Shown: piece by piece, positions 53,750-64,000 of the stretch | Position numbering within the stretch: position 1 is the first letter of the stretch | How the letters are laid out: each line of letters opens with the position of its first letter | Assembly: GCF_003367195.1 (NCBI RefSeq) | Contig: NZ_QRGO01000002.1 | Coordinates: 558,001 to 622,000 of the forward strand | Direction of reading: 5' to 3' | DNA length: 64,000 nucleotides | Source: Undibacter mobilis | GTDB lineage: Bacteria > Pseudomonadota > Alphaproteobacteria > Rhizobiales > Xanthobacteraceae | Made by a program: the position numbers and the translations under genes | Notes under the pieces: generated by a model | The model's input: the letters and a program-made list of their open reading frames with translations, nothing else | Databases searched by the model: none | What the model was told of the DNA's origin: nothing

Positions 53750-53832
53750 CCGGGCCTCGCTTCGTATCCAGAGGATTTGCGAGGGTTTTCGCGCGCGGAG
53801 GCCCCGCGCGCAACTGTTTTAGGGGGACGATT

Positions 53833-55077
53833 TCAGGCCGCAGCCGGGACCAGCGGGCGCGCTACCGGCTTTTCCACGATCGGCAGGTTGATGATCGCCG
53901 ACAGGACGCCAAAGAAAACGCTCAGCCACCACACCGGGTTGTAGCTCTGGAAATGCTCGTAGGCGAGACCGCCGAGCAGCACCCCGAGGAAGCCGCCGAC
54001 CTGATGGCTGAAGAAGGCGATGCCGAACAACATGGCCAGCCAGCGCGTGCCGAACATCACCGCCACCAGCGACGACGTGGGCGGCACCGTCGACAGCCAC
54101 AACAGACCGGTCACCGCGCCGAAGATCAACGTCGTCACTGGCGTCACCGGCAGCAGCACGAAGGCGGCGATGGAGATCGCGCGCCCGAAATAGATCGCCG
54201 ACAAGATGTAACGCTTCGGCATGCGTGAGCCCAGATAGCCCGAGGTGATCGAGCCGACGATATTGAACAGGCCGATCGCCGCCACCGTCCAGCCGCCGAT
54301 TTCCGCCGACAGTCCGCGGTCGGCAAGATAGGCCGGCAAATGCACGGTGGTGAAGGCAAGCTGGAAACCGCAGGTGAAGAAGCCGATCACCAGCAGCACG
54401 TAACTGCGATGACCGAAGGCTTCGGTCAAAGCCTGTTTATAGGATTGCGGGAGCTGCGCGACGGTACCGGCCGCCGGCTTGCGCGGCGCCGCCAGCACCA
54501 GCGACAGCGGCAGAATGATCAGCATCAGCGCGGCAAAGACGAACAGCGCGCTGGTCCAACCGGCCGAGCCGATCAGGCCCACGGCGAGTGGCGAAAACAG
54601 GAACTGACCGAACGAGCCCGCCGCGGTGCCAAAACCGAAGGCGGTCGAGCGCCATTCATCCGGCAAAAGCTTGCCGAAGGCGCCGACGACGATGGTGAAA
54701 GAGCAGCCCGACAAACCGAACCCGATCAGCACGCCAGCCGACAAAGTGAGCGTCGCCGGGGTCGTCGAATAGGCCATCAGAAACAGCCCGGCGGCATAGA
54801 GCACGGTGCCGGCCATCAACACCCGCGGCGCGCCGTAGCGATCGGCGATCGCGCCGGCGAAAGGCTGGCCGATGCCCCACAACAGATTCTGCACCGCCAG
54901 CGCGAAGGCGAAGACGTCGCGGCCCCAATTGTGAAGCTGCGACATCGGGGTGAGAAAGAAACCGAGCGCCGAACGCGGGCCAAAGCCCAAAAGCGCGATG
55001 ATACAGCCGCACACGATAATCACGGCAGGCGCGCGCCAGCCAAGGGACGGAGGTGCGCTGGCGGTCTGGGAGGACAT
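53833..55077 (-). CDS. MFS transporter (monocarboxylate / oxalate-formate type)
   Basis: A 414-residue carrier with about twelve hydrophobic helices. The first half has a GRDVFAFALAVQNLLWGIGQPFAGAIADRYGAPRVLMAG stretch, including the MFS loop 2-3 motif (ADRYGAPR). The second half begins near YVLLVIGFFTCGFQLAFTTVHLPAYL. The sequence best fits the monocarboxylate/oxalate-formate branch of MFS, but the substrate is not known. GGAG 8 bases ahead of the ATG at 55077 supports the start; the upstream 21 codons do not look coding. Confidence 0.9.
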   Translation of the reverse strand: MSSQTASAPPSLGWRAPAVIIVCGCIIALLGFGPRSALGFFLTPMSQLHNWGRDVFAFALAVQNLLWGIGQPFAGAIADRYGAPRVLMAGTVLYAAGLFLMAYSTTPATLTLSAGVLIGFGLSGCSFTIVVGAFGKLLPDEWRSTAFGFGTAAGSFGQFLFSPLAVGLIGSAGWTSALFVFAALMLIILPLSLVLAAPRKPAAGTVAQLPQSYKQALTEAFGHRSYVLLVIGFFTCGFQLAFTTVHLPAYLADRGLSAEIGGWTVAAIGLFNIVGSITSGYLGSRMPKRYILSAIYFGRAISIAAFVLLPVTPVTTLIFGAVTGLLWLSTVPPTSSLVAVMFGTRWLAMLFGIAFFSHQVGGFLGVLLGGLAYEHFQSYNPVWWLSVFFGVLSAIINLPIVEKPVARPLVPAAA

Positions 55078-55243
55078 TCGGGTTGCTCCGGCGAAGTTCA
55101 ATGCCAGCGGCAGTTTGCCACCGGCCAAGAGCCGAAACATAGTAACAAGCCTGCGCCGCCCCTAGCGAAAAGTACTGATCAAAGCCATTTGCGGCACGCA
55201 TGGCTCGCGCGGAAATCGTTGGGGATTTCGCCCTCGCCCGCCG

Positions 55244-56491
55244 CTATCGACCGGCGTTGCCGTAGATCCGGGTCAGGTTGCGAGCCTCCTGCAGCGTGAA
55301 TTTGGGATCCCCCCAACTCGGCTCCGCAGCGCCGTCGCCCCAGTTGCGCGGGCGGTAGAAGATGAGGCCGCCAAGCTTGTCCATCTTCTTCATCTCGGGC
55401 ACCCAGTTCGGCCGCGCCCAGTCGTCGTGATAATGCGTCGACTTGGCGACCTCCGGCATCCACAGCTTGCCGTCGAGCGAATCGCGGGCGATGCGCATCG
55501 AACGGTCGTAGGCCTCCGGCTCCTTGATCGCTTCCGATTTGCCGTCGCAGGCGAAGGTGAACTGGCAGGCCAGATGCCGGTGCTTGTTCTGATAGACCAC
55601 GCCGCAGACATCGTTCGGGTAATAAGGCGAGAACACGCGGTTGAGCACGACCTGCGCCACCGCGATCTGCGCCGTGACCGGTTCGTCGCGGGCCTCGAAA
55701 TAGATGGCATGGGCGAGACACTTTTCGGCCTGGGTGCGCTTGACGCCGGACAACGACAAACGTTCGGACGGCGAGCGCGGCCGCTGATCGGGACCGGTGA
55801 CGACACCTTTGGAGGCGACGCTGTGGCCCTCGTCGATCTTGATGTCGCCGTTCGGCGGCGCCAGCGCCGACATCTTCACATCGGGATCGCCCGACGCAAC
55901 CACGACCGGCGCGTCGCCCGGCGCCCAGGGCAACAGACGTTCGCGTTCGCCGGCCAGCGGCTGGCGGCCGAAGAACACCTCGTCGGTGGAATAAAGCTCA
56001 AGCTTCGGGCCGTCATCCTTGCGCCTCAGATCGAGCGATGGCCCCGCAGGTTCGATCGCGGTCAGCGCCGGCATCGGCGGCATCGGTGTGCGCGCCCGAG
56101 AGATCAGCGAGTCCCGCTTGTTCTTGCGGTTCACGGTCGGGAACCTGAAAGGCGCGTTCGGATCGGTCCAGGGCTGCGCCGCGATTGAACGCGACACATC
56201 GTTCGGATCGAGGCTGGCCAGCGTGTAGGCAACCGGCTGCGGAATCGTGGTGCCGACCGGCCGCGGCATCGAGAACATCGCGGCGTGAATGGTGCCGAAG
56301 GGCGACGCGATCAGATGTTCCCGCGCGCGCTCGGCGACGCCGGGCTGCCGCGCCAGCAATGAAGCCAGGTCCTGATAACCGGTGGATGTGGGCAGAACGG
56401 CAAAGACCGACAGGGCACAGCCAAACAGCTTGCCCCTCGTCCTGGCGCCATAACGCCGACGCGTTCTGAAATCGACCTTACGCGACGCCAC
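55244..56491 (-). CDS. SleB-type cell wall hydrolase
   Basis: A 415-residue protein with a basic N-terminus and a membrane or signal segment (RGKLFGCALSVFAVLPTSTG, residues 19-38), a long low-complexity middle, and a C-terminal Hydrolase_2/SleB domain (about 275-400): CLAHAIYFEARDEPVTAQIAVAQVVLNRV contains the catalytic Glu. The usual SleB cuts peptidoglycan as a lytic transglycosylase or amidase; in this non-spore-former it would remodel the periplasmic wall. The GTG start at 56491 fits the basic n-region. Confidence 0.88.
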   Translation of the reverse strand: MASRKVDFRTRRRYGARTRGKLFGCALSVFAVLPTSTGYQDLASLLARQPGVAERAREHLIASPFGTIHAAMFSMPRPVGTTIPQPVAYTLASLDPNDVSRSIAAQPWTDPNAPFRFPTVNRKNKRDSLISRARTPMPPMPALTAIEPAGPSLDLRRKDDGPKLELYSTDEVFFGRQPLAGERERLLPWAPGDAPVVVASGDPDVKMSALAPPNGDIKIDEGHSVASKGVVTGPDQRPRSPSERLSLSGVKRTQAEKCLAHAIYFEARDEPVTAQIAVAQVVLNRVFSPYYPNDVCGVVYQNKHRHLACQFTFACDGKSEAIKEPEAYDRSMRIARDSLDGKLWMPEVAKSTHYHDDWARPNWVPEMKKMDKLGGLIFYRPRNWGDGAAEPSWGDPKFTLQEARNLTRIYGNAGR

Positions 56492-56675
56492 GCAACGTCC
56501 TCGACCACAAATGCCACCCGCGATCAGGACAATGCGACAGGTTTCGTTATTGGCCGGTTAACCTTGCCCGCGCGTTAACGCCGCACCGCCGCGGCGTTTC
56601 GCAAGAGTCTATTAACCCTCTGGCAATCGGTATCGCTCACAATCGGATACCATTTCTGGTGATCGCGGGGCCATC

Positions 56676-58025
56676 ATGGACCTGTTACCGCTGTTGGCGA
56701 CTCTCGGCGGCCAGGCCGCGCTGGGCAAGATCAGCGTTGTGTTGCTGATCGCCGCTGCAGTCGTCTATCGCCGGCAACGCTCGCAGTATCGACACCTGTC
56801 GCTGGGCCTCGACAACATGTCGCAAGGCTTGTGCATGTTCGACAACCGCGGCCGCGTCGTTTTCAGCAATCGCCGCTATCTCGAAATGTACCGGCTGTCG
56901 ACGGAAACAGTGACGCCCGGCCTGCCGCTGCGCGACCTGATGGTGCAAAGGCAGGCGACCGGCCTGTTCAAGGGCGACATCGATGCCTATTGCGCCGATA
57001 TCCTGAGGCGAGTGCGCGGCGGCAGCGACATGGGCGCCTATGTGCCGGCCAGCGACGGGCGCATTGTCCTCGCCAGAAACGAAGCGCTGTCCGACGGCGG
57101 CTGGGTCTCGACGCATGAGGACGTCACCCAGCAGCGCAACGCCGAACTCGAGCGCGCCGCCAACCGCGACACCGAGAAGCGCCGCGCCGCGGTCGACGGC
57201 GCGATCGTCGCCTTCCGCCCGGTTGCCGAAGATCTGCTGTTGCGCGTCAGCGAGGGCGCATCAACCATGCGCACCACCGCCAGTGCGTTGTTCGATGCCT
57301 CGGACAAGACCTCGCAATGCGCCGACAGCGCCGCACAGGCTTTCACCGAAGCCAGCGCCAATGTCGAAACCGCGGCGATCGCCGCCGAACAGCTGTCGCA
57401 ATCGATCGGCGAGATCAGCCGCCAGCTCAGCCACACCAGCGATATCGTGAAGCAGGCGACCGACGAAGCTCGCGCGACCGACAGCGAAATCGGTCAACTG
57501 GCCGATGGCGCGCAAAAGATCGGCGACGTGGTCAAGCTGATCGGCAACATTGCGGGGCAGACCAACCTGCTGGCGCTTAACGCCACCATCGAAGCCGCGC
57601 GCGCCGGCGAGGCCGGCCGCGGCTTTGCCGTAGTCGCCTCCGAAGTCAAATCGCTGGCGGTGCAAACGGCGAAAGCGACCGAGGAAATCGCCGGCCATAT
57701 TCTCGCCGTGCAGAATTCGACCGGCGGCGCCATTGAAGCGATCCGCAAGATCGCCGAGCGCATGGGCGAGATCAATCGCTACACCGCGACGGTCGCCGCC
57801 TCGATCGAGGAGCAAAGCGCGGCCACCGATGAAATTTCGCAGAACGTTGCTGGCGCGGCCCAAGGCGCAAGCCATGTCGTGCAGGTAACCGGCGAAGTGG
57901 TGGCGGCTGCGGACGAAACGCGCGCGTCGGCCGAGGTCGTGCGCGCGACGTCGCAGACCGTCGAAGCCGCAGTCGGCAATCTGCGGCTTGAGGTCGAGGA
58001 CTTCCTGAAGAAAGTGGCTGTCTAG
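56676..58025 (+). CDS. Methyl-accepting chemotaxis-like protein with PAS domain
   Basis: A 449-residue receptor-like protein with one N-terminal membrane helix (about residues 17-31), a PAS domain (about 45-150, [23 protein letters not shown]) and a long helical MCP signalling domain (about 230-440) containing the hairpin tip [34 protein letters not shown]. The PAS domain would sense a cytosolic cue and pass it to CheW/CheA. No che genes are adjacent. The same PAS opening occurs in the GGDEF-EAL protein of this window (FDAALNNMSHGLCMLDARD). Confidence 0.92.
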   Translation: MDLLPLLATLGGQAALGKISVVLLIAAAVVYRRQRSQYRHLSLGLDNMSQGLCMFDNRGRVVFSNRRYLEMYRLSTETVTPGLPLRDLMVQRQATGLFKGDIDAYCADILRRVRGGSDMGAYVPASDGRIVLARNEALSDGGWVSTHEDVTQQRNAELERAANRDTEKRRAAVDGAIVAFRPVAEDLLLRVSEGASTMRTTASALFDASDKTSQCADSAAQAFTEASANVETAAIAAEQLSQSIGEISRQLSHTSDIVKQATDEARATDSEIGQLADGAQKIGDVVKLIGNIAGQTNLLALNATIEAARAGEAGRGFAVVASEVKSLAVQTAKATEEIAGHILAVQNSTGGAIEAIRKIAERMGEINRYTATVAASIEEQSAATDEISQNVAGAAQGASHVVQVTGEVVAAADETRASAEVVRATSQTVEAAVGNLRLEVEDFLKKVAV

Positions 58026-58027
58026 CG

Positions 58028-58294
58028 CTACTGCAGCCCGGCGCTGGTGCGCAGGATCAGGAACAGGCCGACCGCGAGCGCAAAGCCGGCGATGCGATGC
58101 GTCATGCTCAGCGGCGGACCGAATTGAAAACCGCGGAGATACATCACCACGGTTTCGAACAACGCGATCGCGACCAGAATCCAGAAATAAGGCGACACCG
58201 CAAAGCTGCGGCTCGCCGGCACATAGATGTACAGTCCCGCGGCGGCAAGGCCGATGAGGAGCGAGAAGCCGTAGAAAATCCAGTCGATCCTCAT
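58028..58294 (-). CDS. Small membrane protein (88 aa), hypothetical
   Basis: Starts MRIDWIFYGF and contains about three hydrophobic helices: residues 4-25, 36-54 and 66-82. No known motif is visible, and it has no obvious family beyond small inner-membrane proteins of Rhizobiales. A GGGGG stretch lies ahead of the ATG. It follows the PPDK gene by 35 bases on the same strand and may be co-transcribed with it. Confidence 0.65.
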   Translation of the reverse strand: MRIDWIFYGFSLLIGLAAAGLYIYVPASRSFAVSPYFWILVAIALFETVVMYLRGFQFGPPLSMTHRIAGFALAVGLFLILRTSAGLQ

Positions 58295-58329
58295 GGCTTG
58301 TCGCCCCCCTTTATTGTTGATCGGCTGTC

Positions 58330-61131
58330 TTAGGCCTGACTTGCCGCCGCCTTGCCGAGCGCCGCTTGCGCCGCCGCGAGACGCGCAATCGGCACGCGGA
58401 ACGGCGAGCACGACACATAGTCGAGCTTGGCCTCATGGCAGAACGCGACCGACGACGGATCGCCGCCGTGTTCGCCGCAGATACCGACCTTGAGCTTCGG
58501 GCGCACCTTGCGGCCGCGCTCGACGCCGATCTTCACGAGTTCGCCGACGCCCTGCTGATCGATCGAGACGAAGGGATCGGCCGGCAGAATGCCGCGCGCG
58601 GTGTAGATGCCGAGGAAGCTCGCGGCATCGTCGCGCGAAATGCCGAACGTGGTCTGCGTCAGATCGTTGGTGCCGAAGGAGAAGAATTCGGCCGACTCGG
58701 CGATTTCGCCGGCCATCAGTGCGGCGCGCGGCAGTTCGATCATGGTGCCGACGTCGTAAGTGAGCTTGGCGCCGGTTTCTTTCTTGACCGCTTCGGCCAT
58801 CGCGTCGATGCGCGCCTTGACGAGGTCGAGTTCGGCCTTGGTCGCGATCAGCGGCACCATCACTTCCGGCACGACCTTCTTGCCGGTACGCTTGGTGACA
58901 TCGGCGGCGGCCTCGAAAATGGCGCGCGCCTGCATCTCGGCGATTTCCGGATAGGCAATCGCGATACGGCAGCCGCGGAAGCCGAGCATCGGGTTGAACT
59001 CGGCGAGCTCCTTGGCGCGGTCGGCGATCTTCTTGGCATCAACGCCCATCGCGGCTGCGACTTCGGCGATTTCCTCGTCGCCATGCGGCAGGAACTCATG
59101 TAGCGGCGGATCGAGCAGACGGATGGTGACCGGACGGCCGTCCATGATCTCGAACAGCTCGACAAAGTCGCCGCGCTGCATCGGCAGCAATTTGGCGAGC
59201 GCGGCGCGGCGCGCTTTTTCCTCGTCGGCGAGAATCATCTCGCGCACCGCCTGGATGCGCTCGTCGTCGAAGAACATATGCTCGGTGCGGCACAGGCCGA
59301 TGCCTTCGGCGCCGAAGCGGATCGCCGCCTTGGCGTCGTTCGGCGTGTCGGCATTGGCGCGAACGCCAAGCTTGCGCACCTTGTCGGCCCAGCCGATCAG
59401 CGTCGAGAACTCGCCGGACAACTGCGGCTCGATCATCGACACCTTGCCTTCCAGCACCTGGCCGGTCGAGCCGTCGATGGTGATGTGGTCGCCCTTCTTG
59501 AAGGTCTTGCCGCCGGCGCTCATGGTGCCGGCCGCATAGTCGACGCGGATCTGGCCGGCGCCGGAGACGCAGGGCTTGCCCATGCCGCGCGCCACCACGG
59601 CGGCGTGCGAGGTCATGCCGCCGCGCGTCGTCAGAATGCCTTCGGCGGCGTGCATGCCATGAATGTCTTCCGGCGAGGTCTCGACGCGCACCAGCACGAC
59701 CTTGTGGCCGTCGGCCTTGAGCTGCGCCGCTTCATCCGACGAGAACACGATTTCGCCCGAGGCCGCGCCCGGCGACGCCGGCAGGCCGGTCGCCAGCACA
59801 TGACGGTGCGCCTTCGGATCGAGCGTCGGATGCAGCAATTGATCGAGCGACAGCGGATCGACGCGCAACACTGCTTCGTTCTTCGAGATCAGGCCTTCAT
59901 TGGCCAGTTCAACGGCGATGCGCAGCGACGCCTTCGCCGTGCGCTTGCCGCTGCGGGTCTGCAGCATCCACAGCTTGCCCTGCTCGACCGTGAACTCGAG
60001 GTCCTGCATATCGCGGTAATGCTTCTCGAGCTTGTTGTAGATGCGCGTCAGCTCCTTGTAGGCGTCGGGCAGCGCCGACTCCATCGAGGGCTTGTCGGAG
60101 CCGGCTTCCTTGCGCGCGTCCTCGGAAATTTCCTGCGGCGTGCGGATGCCGGCGACAACGTCTTCGCCTTGCGCGTTGATGAGGAATTCGCCGTAGAGCT
60201 TCTTCTCGCCGGTCGAAGGATTGCGCGTGAAGGCAACGCCGGTCGCCGAGGTGTCGCCCATATTGCCGAACACCATGGCCTGCACGTTGACCGCGGTGCC
60301 CCAGCTTTCGGGAATCGAATGCAGTCGGCGATAGGTCTTGGCGCGCTGGTTCATCCAGGAACCGAACACGGCGCCGATGGCGCCCCAGAGCTGTTCGTGC
60401 GGATCCTGCGGGAAGTCGCGGCCCAGCTCCTGTTTGACGCGCGCCTTGTAACGCTCGACGAGCTGCGCCCAGTCGTCGGCGGTCAGATCGGTGTCGAGCG
60501 AGTAGCCCTGCTTCTCCTTGTGCATGTCGAGGATTTCCTCGAAATGCTCGTGACCGACGCCAAGCACCACATCCGAATACATGGTGATGAAGCGGCGATA
60601 GCTGTCATACGCAAAGCGACGGTCGCCGGACTTCGCCGCCAGCGCCTCGACGGTCTGGTCGTTGAGACCGAGATTGAGCACGGTATCCATCATGCCCGGC
60701 ATCGAGGCGCGGGCACCGGAGCGCACCGACACCAGCAGCGGGTTGACGCGGTCGCCGAACACCTTGCCGGTGATCTTGCCGACCTGGGTCAGCGCCTTTT
60801 CAACCTGGCCCTTCAATGCCGCCGGATATTTTTCACCGTTGGCATAGTAATAAACGCAAACCTCGGTGGTGATGGTGAAACCGGGGGGCACCGGCAGGCC
60901 GAGATTGGCCATTTCGGCGAGGTTGGCGCCCTTGCCGCCCAGGAGATTTTTCATCTCCGACTTGCCCTCGGCCTTGCCGCCGCCGAAAGCATAGACCCAC
61001 TTGCCCTTCGCCGCTGGCGCGGCTTTGGCTTTTGCCTTGGCCGGCATCTTCCGGGCCGCGGTCTTTTTGACCGCAGCCTTCTTGGCTGCGGCCTTTTTCG
61101 GGGCGGATTTCTTGGATTTGCGTTTAGCCAT
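58330..61131 (-). CDS. ppdK: Pyruvate, phosphate dikinase with Lys/Ala-rich N-terminal extension
   Basis: PPDK interconverts pyruvate, ATP and phosphate with phosphoenolpyruvate, AMP and pyrophosphate, at the PEP-pyruvate branch point. The 933-residue protein has the nucleotide-binding domain ([24 protein letters not shown]), the phospho-carrier His509 in [13 protein letters not shown], and the C-terminal PEP domain ending [16 protein letters not shown]. Residues 1-44 hold 16 lysines and many alanines, a tail like that of histone H1-type proteins, before the conserved domain starts at [12 protein letters not shown]. The rest is the usual length. Confidence 0.95.
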   Translation of the reverse strand: MAKRKSKKSAPKKAAAKKAAVKKTAARKMPAKAKAKAAPAAKGKWVYAFGGGKAEGKSEMKNLLGGKGANLAEMANLGLPVPPGFTITTEVCVYYYANGEKYPAALKGQVEKALTQVGKITGKVFGDRVNPLLVSVRSGARASMPGMMDTVLNLGLNDQTVEALAAKSGDRRFAYDSYRRFITMYSDVVLGVGHEHFEEILDMHKEKQGYSLDTDLTADDWAQLVERYKARVKQELGRDFPQDPHEQLWGAIGAVFGSWMNQRAKTYRRLHSIPESWGTAVNVQAMVFGNMGDTSATGVAFTRNPSTGEKKLYGEFLINAQGEDVVAGIRTPQEISEDARKEAGSDKPSMESALPDAYKELTRIYNKLEKHYRDMQDLEFTVEQGKLWMLQTRSGKRTAKASLRIAVELANEGLISKNEAVLRVDPLSLDQLLHPTLDPKAHRHVLATGLPASPGAASGEIVFSSDEAAQLKADGHKVVLVRVETSPEDIHGMHAAEGILTTRGGMTSHAAVVARGMGKPCVSGAGQIRVDYAAGTMSAGGKTFKKGDHITIDGSTGQVLEGKVSMIEPQLSGEFSTLIGWADKVRKLGVRANADTPNDAKAAIRFGAEGIGLCRTEHMFFDDERIQAVREMILADEEKARRAALAKLLPMQRGDFVELFEIMDGRPVTIRLLDPPLHEFLPHGDEEIAEVAAAMGVDAKKIADRAKELAEFNPMLGFRGCRIAIAYPEIAEMQARAIFEAAADVTKRTGKKVVPEVMVPLIATKAELDLVKARIDAMAEAVKKETGAKLTYDVGTMIELPRAALMAGEIAESAEFFSFGTNDLTQTTFGISRDDAASFLGIYTARGILPADPFVSIDQQGVGELVKIGVERGRKVRPKLKVGICGEHGGDPSSVAFCHEAKLDYVSCSPFRVPIARLAAAQAALGKAAASQA

Positions 61132-61242
61132 CTCGGAGATCTGGTCCTGGATCGGGGGAGGATATGGAACCCGGGGCCGTCAAATCACGCCGAATGCTGC
61201 AGCGCAAGCCCGGAAAGGCCCGGTACGGACAGGTCTTTAGAC

Positions 61243-61386
61243 CTAGCGGAAGATACCGAGACCGATCAGGCCGATGACGATCAGATAGGCCGCGACGATG
61301 TAGTTCAGCAGCCGCGGCATGATGAGGATGAGAACGCCGGCCAGAATGGCGACGATCGGCTGCAAATTGGCGATGCTGATGGTCAT
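61243..61386 (-). CDS. DUF3096 small membrane protein (47 aa)
   Basis: A 47-residue protein of one or two hydrophobic helices: MTISIANLQPIVAILAGVLILIMPRLLNYIVAAYLIVIGLIGLGIFR in outline, with the IMPRLLNYIVAAYLI core typical of DUF3096. Such peptides are widespread in alphaproteobacteria and of unknown role. AAGGA 10 bases ahead of the ATG gives the start. It lies 111 bases upstream of ppdK on the same strand; a separate transcript is possible. Confidence 0.8.
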   Translation of the reverse strand: MTISIANLQPIVAILAGVLILIMPRLLNYIVAAYLIVIGLIGLGIFR

Positions 61387-61564
61387 GGGAGAGAATCCTT
61401 TTGGGGTGCAGGAGGGACGGAACCTAGAACAGATGAAGCAGGCGCGAGTTCCCGCGCCCGCTGCAGGATGGCCTTGCCAGAATCGCAAGGCGTGCGCCAT
61501 CGCCCCTGTTCTTTAAAGGCCCGGGGCGGCCTGCCTTTCTCCTTCCGTCCGCGAAGCACCGGAT

Positions 61565-61634
61565 CCGGAATCCAGACCCACCCTCAAACTCCGCTGGATT
61601 CCGGGGTTCGCTCGCTGCGCTCGCGCCCCGGAAT
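61565..61634. repeat. Three-arm palindromic repeat between DUF3096 and glyS genes
   Basis: CCGGAATCCAG (61565-61575) is the exact reverse complement of CTGGATTCCGG (61594-61604). The latter continues to CCGGGG, and ATTCCGGGG (61598-61606) is the reverse complement of CCCCGGAAT (61626-61634). The middle arm can therefore pair with either side, giving two exclusive hairpins. The sequence resembles an intergenic repeat I recall as common in Bradyrhizobium relatives. It follows the glyS stop codon. Confidence 0.7.
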
Positions 61635-61645
61635 GACGAAGGAAC

Positions 61646-63892
61646 TTACCCCTCGATCCGCGCGAAATCCGCCACCGTGCGGGTGGCTTCACGGATCTCG
61701 TTGAGCAACGTCAGGCGGTTGGCGCGGACGGCCTTGTCGTCGGCATTGACGGTGACCTTGTCGAAGAAGGCATCGACGGTGGGGCGGAGCTTGGCCAGCG
61801 CGCTCATCGCGACGGCGAAGTCTTCCTTGGCAACGGCGGCCGCCGTCTCCTGCTTGGCGGCAGCGGTGGCTAAGGCCAGCGCCTTCTCTTCCGCTTCCTT
61901 GAGCAGCGACGCATCGACGGCACCGGCATAAGCCTTGCCGTCCTTCTTCTCTTCGATGCGCAGGATATTCGAGGCGCGCTTGACGCCGGCCAACAGGTTC
62001 TTGCCGTCGTCGGTTTCGAGGAACGCACCGAGCGCCTCGACGCGGCGCACGACCATCAGCAGGTCGTCCTGACCCTCGATCGCGAACACGGCATCGACGA
62101 GATCGTGCCGGGCGCCCTGCTCGCGCAGCTGCACCTTGAGACGGTCGGCGAAGAAGGCAATGAGATCGCGCGTCGGCACGACGAAGGAATGCGCCTCGAT
62201 CAGCTTCGGCCCGGCGACGCTGCGCTCCTTGGTCGACACCAGCACTTCGAGCTTCATCGCCAGTTCGATGTCGGTGGCGCCGATATTGGCGATCTCGTCG
62301 TGGATCGGATGCAGCGCCGCGAAGGCCGAAGCCAAAGCCTCGTCGCGCGCCACGGCGCCGAAGTGACGCCACAGCAGGCGGCGCAGCGGCAGGCGCAACT
62401 GGTTGTCGATGATGATGCGGATGATACCGAGCGCCGCACGGCGCAGCGCATAGGGGTCCTTCGATCCGGTCGGCTTCTCATCAATGGACCAGAAACCGAC
62501 AAGCGTATCGATCTTGTCGGCAAGCGCCACGGCGATCGACACCGGATCGGCCGGCACGAGATCGTCCGGGCCCTTCGGCCGGTAATGATCCTCGATCGCA
62601 TGCGCGACCGCCTCGTCCTCGCCCTGCGCTTCGGCGTAATAGCGGCCCATCAGGCCTTGCAGTTCAGGGAATTCGCCGACCACTTCGGTGAGCAGATCGG
62701 CCTTGCAGAGCTGCGCCGCGCGTTCGGCCTTGGCCCGGTCGGCGTCGACGGCCCGCGCCAGATCGCCGGCGAGCGAGACGATGCGCGCGATGCGTTCAGC
62801 CTGCGAGCCCAGCTTCTCGTGGAACACGATCTGCTCGAACTTCGGCAGACGATCCTCGAGCTTCTTCTTCAGGTCGGTCTCGTAGAAGAACTTGGCATCC
62901 GACAGGCGCGCGCGAATGACGCGCTCGTTGCCGGCGACGATGGCCTTGCCGCCGTCGGTCGCCTCGATATTCGCGACGAGGATGAACTTGTTGACCAGCT
63001 TGCTCGTCGAGGGATCGCGCAGCACGAAACATTTCTGGTTGGCGCGGATGGTCGAGCGGATGACTTCGCCCGGAATATCCAGGAAGGCCTTGTCGAAGGC
63101 GCCCATCAGCGGCACCGGCCATTCGACGAGACCGGCGACTTCCGCCGTCAGCCCTTCGTCCTCGACCAGTTCATGCCCTTGCGCGAACGCAAGGTTGCGC
63201 GCATCGGTGCGGATGATGTCCATGCGCCGCGCCGGATCGAGCACGACCTTGGCCTTCTCGAGCGACGCCACGTAATCGTCGAAGCGCCGCACCTTGAAGG
63301 CGGCCGGCGCCATGAAGCGATGGCCGCGGGTTTCGTTGCCGGCTGTGATGCCGCCAATCGCGAACGGCAGCACCACCGGCTCCTCGGTCTCGGGTCCGAA
63401 GGTGGCGATGATGGAATGCAGCGGACGCACCCAGGTGAGCGCGCCTGGCTTTGCCGAGTCCGCGCCCCAGCGCATCGATTTCGGCCACGGGAAAGCGCGC
63501 ACGATCTCCGGGATCAGCTCCGCGATCACCTCAACGGCGTCACGGCCCTTTTTCTCGGTGATGGCGACATAGAAGTCGCCCTTCTTGTCGGCCTGCACCT
63601 TCGCCTGATCGATCGAGGTCAAACCGGCCGCTTTCATGAAACCGGCGATGGCCTGCTCGGGCGCGCCCACTTTCGGGCCCTTGCGCTCTTCCTTGAGGTC
63701 GGGCTGCCGCGCCGGCACGCCCTGTACCGTCAGCGCCAGCCGCCGCGGCGTGGCGAAAGCCTTGGCGCCTTCATAGACGAGCCCGGCCGCAACCAGCCGG
63801 TCGGTGACCATCTTCCTGAGGTCATCGGCGGCGCGCGCCTGCATGCGCGCGGGAATTTCTTCGGAGAACAATTCGAGCAGAAGATCGGGCAT
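61646..63892 (-). CDS. glyS: Glycine-tRNA ligase beta subunit
   Basis: The 748-residue beta subunit of the alpha2-beta2 bacterial glycyl-tRNA synthetase, which charges tRNA-Gly together with the alpha chain. It begins [18 protein letters not shown], carries [24 protein letters not shown] and the NQKCFVLRD block, an HD-type core ([36 protein letters not shown]) and an anticodon-binding C-terminal part. Length and order are normal. The alpha gene ends 13 bases upstream, giving the usual glyQS operon. Confidence 0.96.
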   Translation of the reverse strand: MPDLLLELFSEEIPARMQARAADDLRKMVTDRLVAAGLVYEGAKAFATPRRLALTVQGVPARQPDLKEERKGPKVGAPEQAIAGFMKAAGLTSIDQAKVQADKKGDFYVAITEKKGRDAVEVIAELIPEIVRAFPWPKSMRWGADSAKPGALTWVRPLHSIIATFGPETEEPVVLPFAIGGITAGNETRGHRFMAPAAFKVRRFDDYVASLEKAKVVLDPARRMDIIRTDARNLAFAQGHELVEDEGLTAEVAGLVEWPVPLMGAFDKAFLDIPGEVIRSTIRANQKCFVLRDPSTSKLVNKFILVANIEATDGGKAIVAGNERVIRARLSDAKFFYETDLKKKLEDRLPKFEQIVFHEKLGSQAERIARIVSLAGDLARAVDADRAKAERAAQLCKADLLTEVVGEFPELQGLMGRYYAEAQGEDEAVAHAIEDHYRPKGPDDLVPADPVSIAVALADKIDTLVGFWSIDEKPTGSKDPYALRRAALGIIRIIIDNQLRLPLRRLLWRHFGAVARDEALASAFAALHPIHDEIANIGATDIELAMKLEVLVSTKERSVAGPKLIEAHSFVVPTRDLIAFFADRLKVQLREQGARHDLVDAVFAIEGQDDLLMVVRRVEALGAFLETDDGKNLLAGVKRASNILRIEEKKDGKAYAGAVDASLLKEAEEKALALATAAAKQETAAAVAKEDFAVAMSALAKLRPTVDAFFDKVTVNADDKAVRANRLTLLNEIREATRTVADFARIEG

Positions 63893-63905
63893 CGTCGATC
63901 CTGAC

Positions 63906-64000
63906 TTAAACGGAAACGCCGCCGGCTTCGGTCGCCAGCCAGGCTTCGCCGCAGGCTTTCGCCAATTCGCGCACGCGCAGAATGTAGCTCTGCCGCTCGG
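63906..64000 (-). CDS. glyQ: Glycine-tRNA ligase alpha subunit, C-terminal end (5' part outside window)
   Basis: On the minus strand an open frame runs in from the right edge and ends at a TAA at 63908-63906. The visible residues, [20 protein letters not shown] then [10 protein letters not shown], match the C-terminus of GlyQ. It lies directly before glyS, as expected for the alpha-beta operon. Only about 31 residues are present, but context makes the call secure. Confidence 0.9.
   Translation of the reverse strand, partial: ERQSYILRVRELAKACGEAWLATEAGGVSV

Noticed and set aside
59278..61704. 808-codon open frame on the plus strand
   Set aside because: It is antisense to ppdK along almost its whole length; long antisense frames are expected in GC-rich genes, and its residues (His/Arg/Gly-rich) show no family signature.
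62105..63904. 599-codon open frame on the plus strand
   Set aside because: It is antisense to glyS, which is unmistakable; the frame is a composition artefact.
1..64000. CRISPR array, prophage, insertion sequence or rRNA operon
   Set aside because: No regularly spaced repeats, integrase, transposase, structural phage gene or rRNA sequence was seen on either strand.

Overview
The window is a 64 kb piece of a GC-rich chromosome, coding-dense on both strands, with alternative starts (GTG, TTG) common and no rRNA, integrase, transposase, phage gene or CRISPR array. The gene content (RibB fused to a degenerate GTP cyclohydrolase II domain, TIGR02301, DUF1194, extensin-like, RT0821/Lpp0805 and DUF3096 proteins, bacterial-type PPDK, glyQS pair) points to an alphaproteobacterium of the order Hyphomicrobiales (Rhizobiales), probably near Bradyrhizobium/Xanthobacteraceae. 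This is inferred from family recognition, not from a search.

Layout. 1-4.7 kb (+): end of dxs, tlyA, a MATE exporter and an RlmD/TrmA-like RNA methyltransferase. 4.8-9.7 kb (-): a DUF1194 protein, then aroC - small ORF - ribB coupled by a 4-base overlap, a histidine phosphatase and fabI. 10-11.3 kb (+): an ECF sigma factor and its membrane anti-sigma factor. 11.4-19.3 kb: housekeeping and envelope genes (CbpA-like J-protein, pdxH, SDR, CorA, an L,D-transpeptidase lipoprotein with a clear terminator, a Tat-exported phosphoesterase, an extensin-like protein). 19.5-23.8 kb: an acyl-CoA ligase whose 3' end overlaps an AT-richer, foreign-looking islet with a six-helix membrane protein fused to an alpha/beta hydrolase, and a DUF1810 gene. 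23.8-27 kb: small zinc-ribbon protein, FKBP, an unknown protein, a zinc metallopeptidase. 27.1-31 kb: an RpfF-like DSF-type fatty-acid signal synthase facing away from a membrane PAS-GGDEF-EAL protein. 33-40.3 kb: a catabolic module (IlvD/Edd dehydratase, TAXI-TRAP transporter, RraA-like aldolase, FadR-type regulator, DMT transporter). 40.3-46.2 kb: tRNA-Pro(CGG), Sua5, a GlcD-like dehydrogenase, GNAT, SRAP peptidase, NUDIX and small conserved proteins. 46.2-58.3 kb: tandem-REC regulator, dihydroorotase, YgfZ, tag-HD-phosphatase-thioesterase run, ferredoxin, AcuI/YhdH reductase, MFS carrier, SleB-type hydrolase, PAS-MCP receptor. 58.3-64 kb (-): PPDK with a lysine/alanine tail, DUF3096 peptide, glyS and the end of glyQ.

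Most of the window is ordinary core genome. The items worth a second look are the RpfF/GGDEF-EAL pair, the membrane-hydrolase islet, the TAXI-TRAP/dehydratase/RraA cluster with a candidate FadR-type operator, and several extragenic palindromes. Two of the palindromes share exactly the same 49-base architecture although they lie 23 kb apart.
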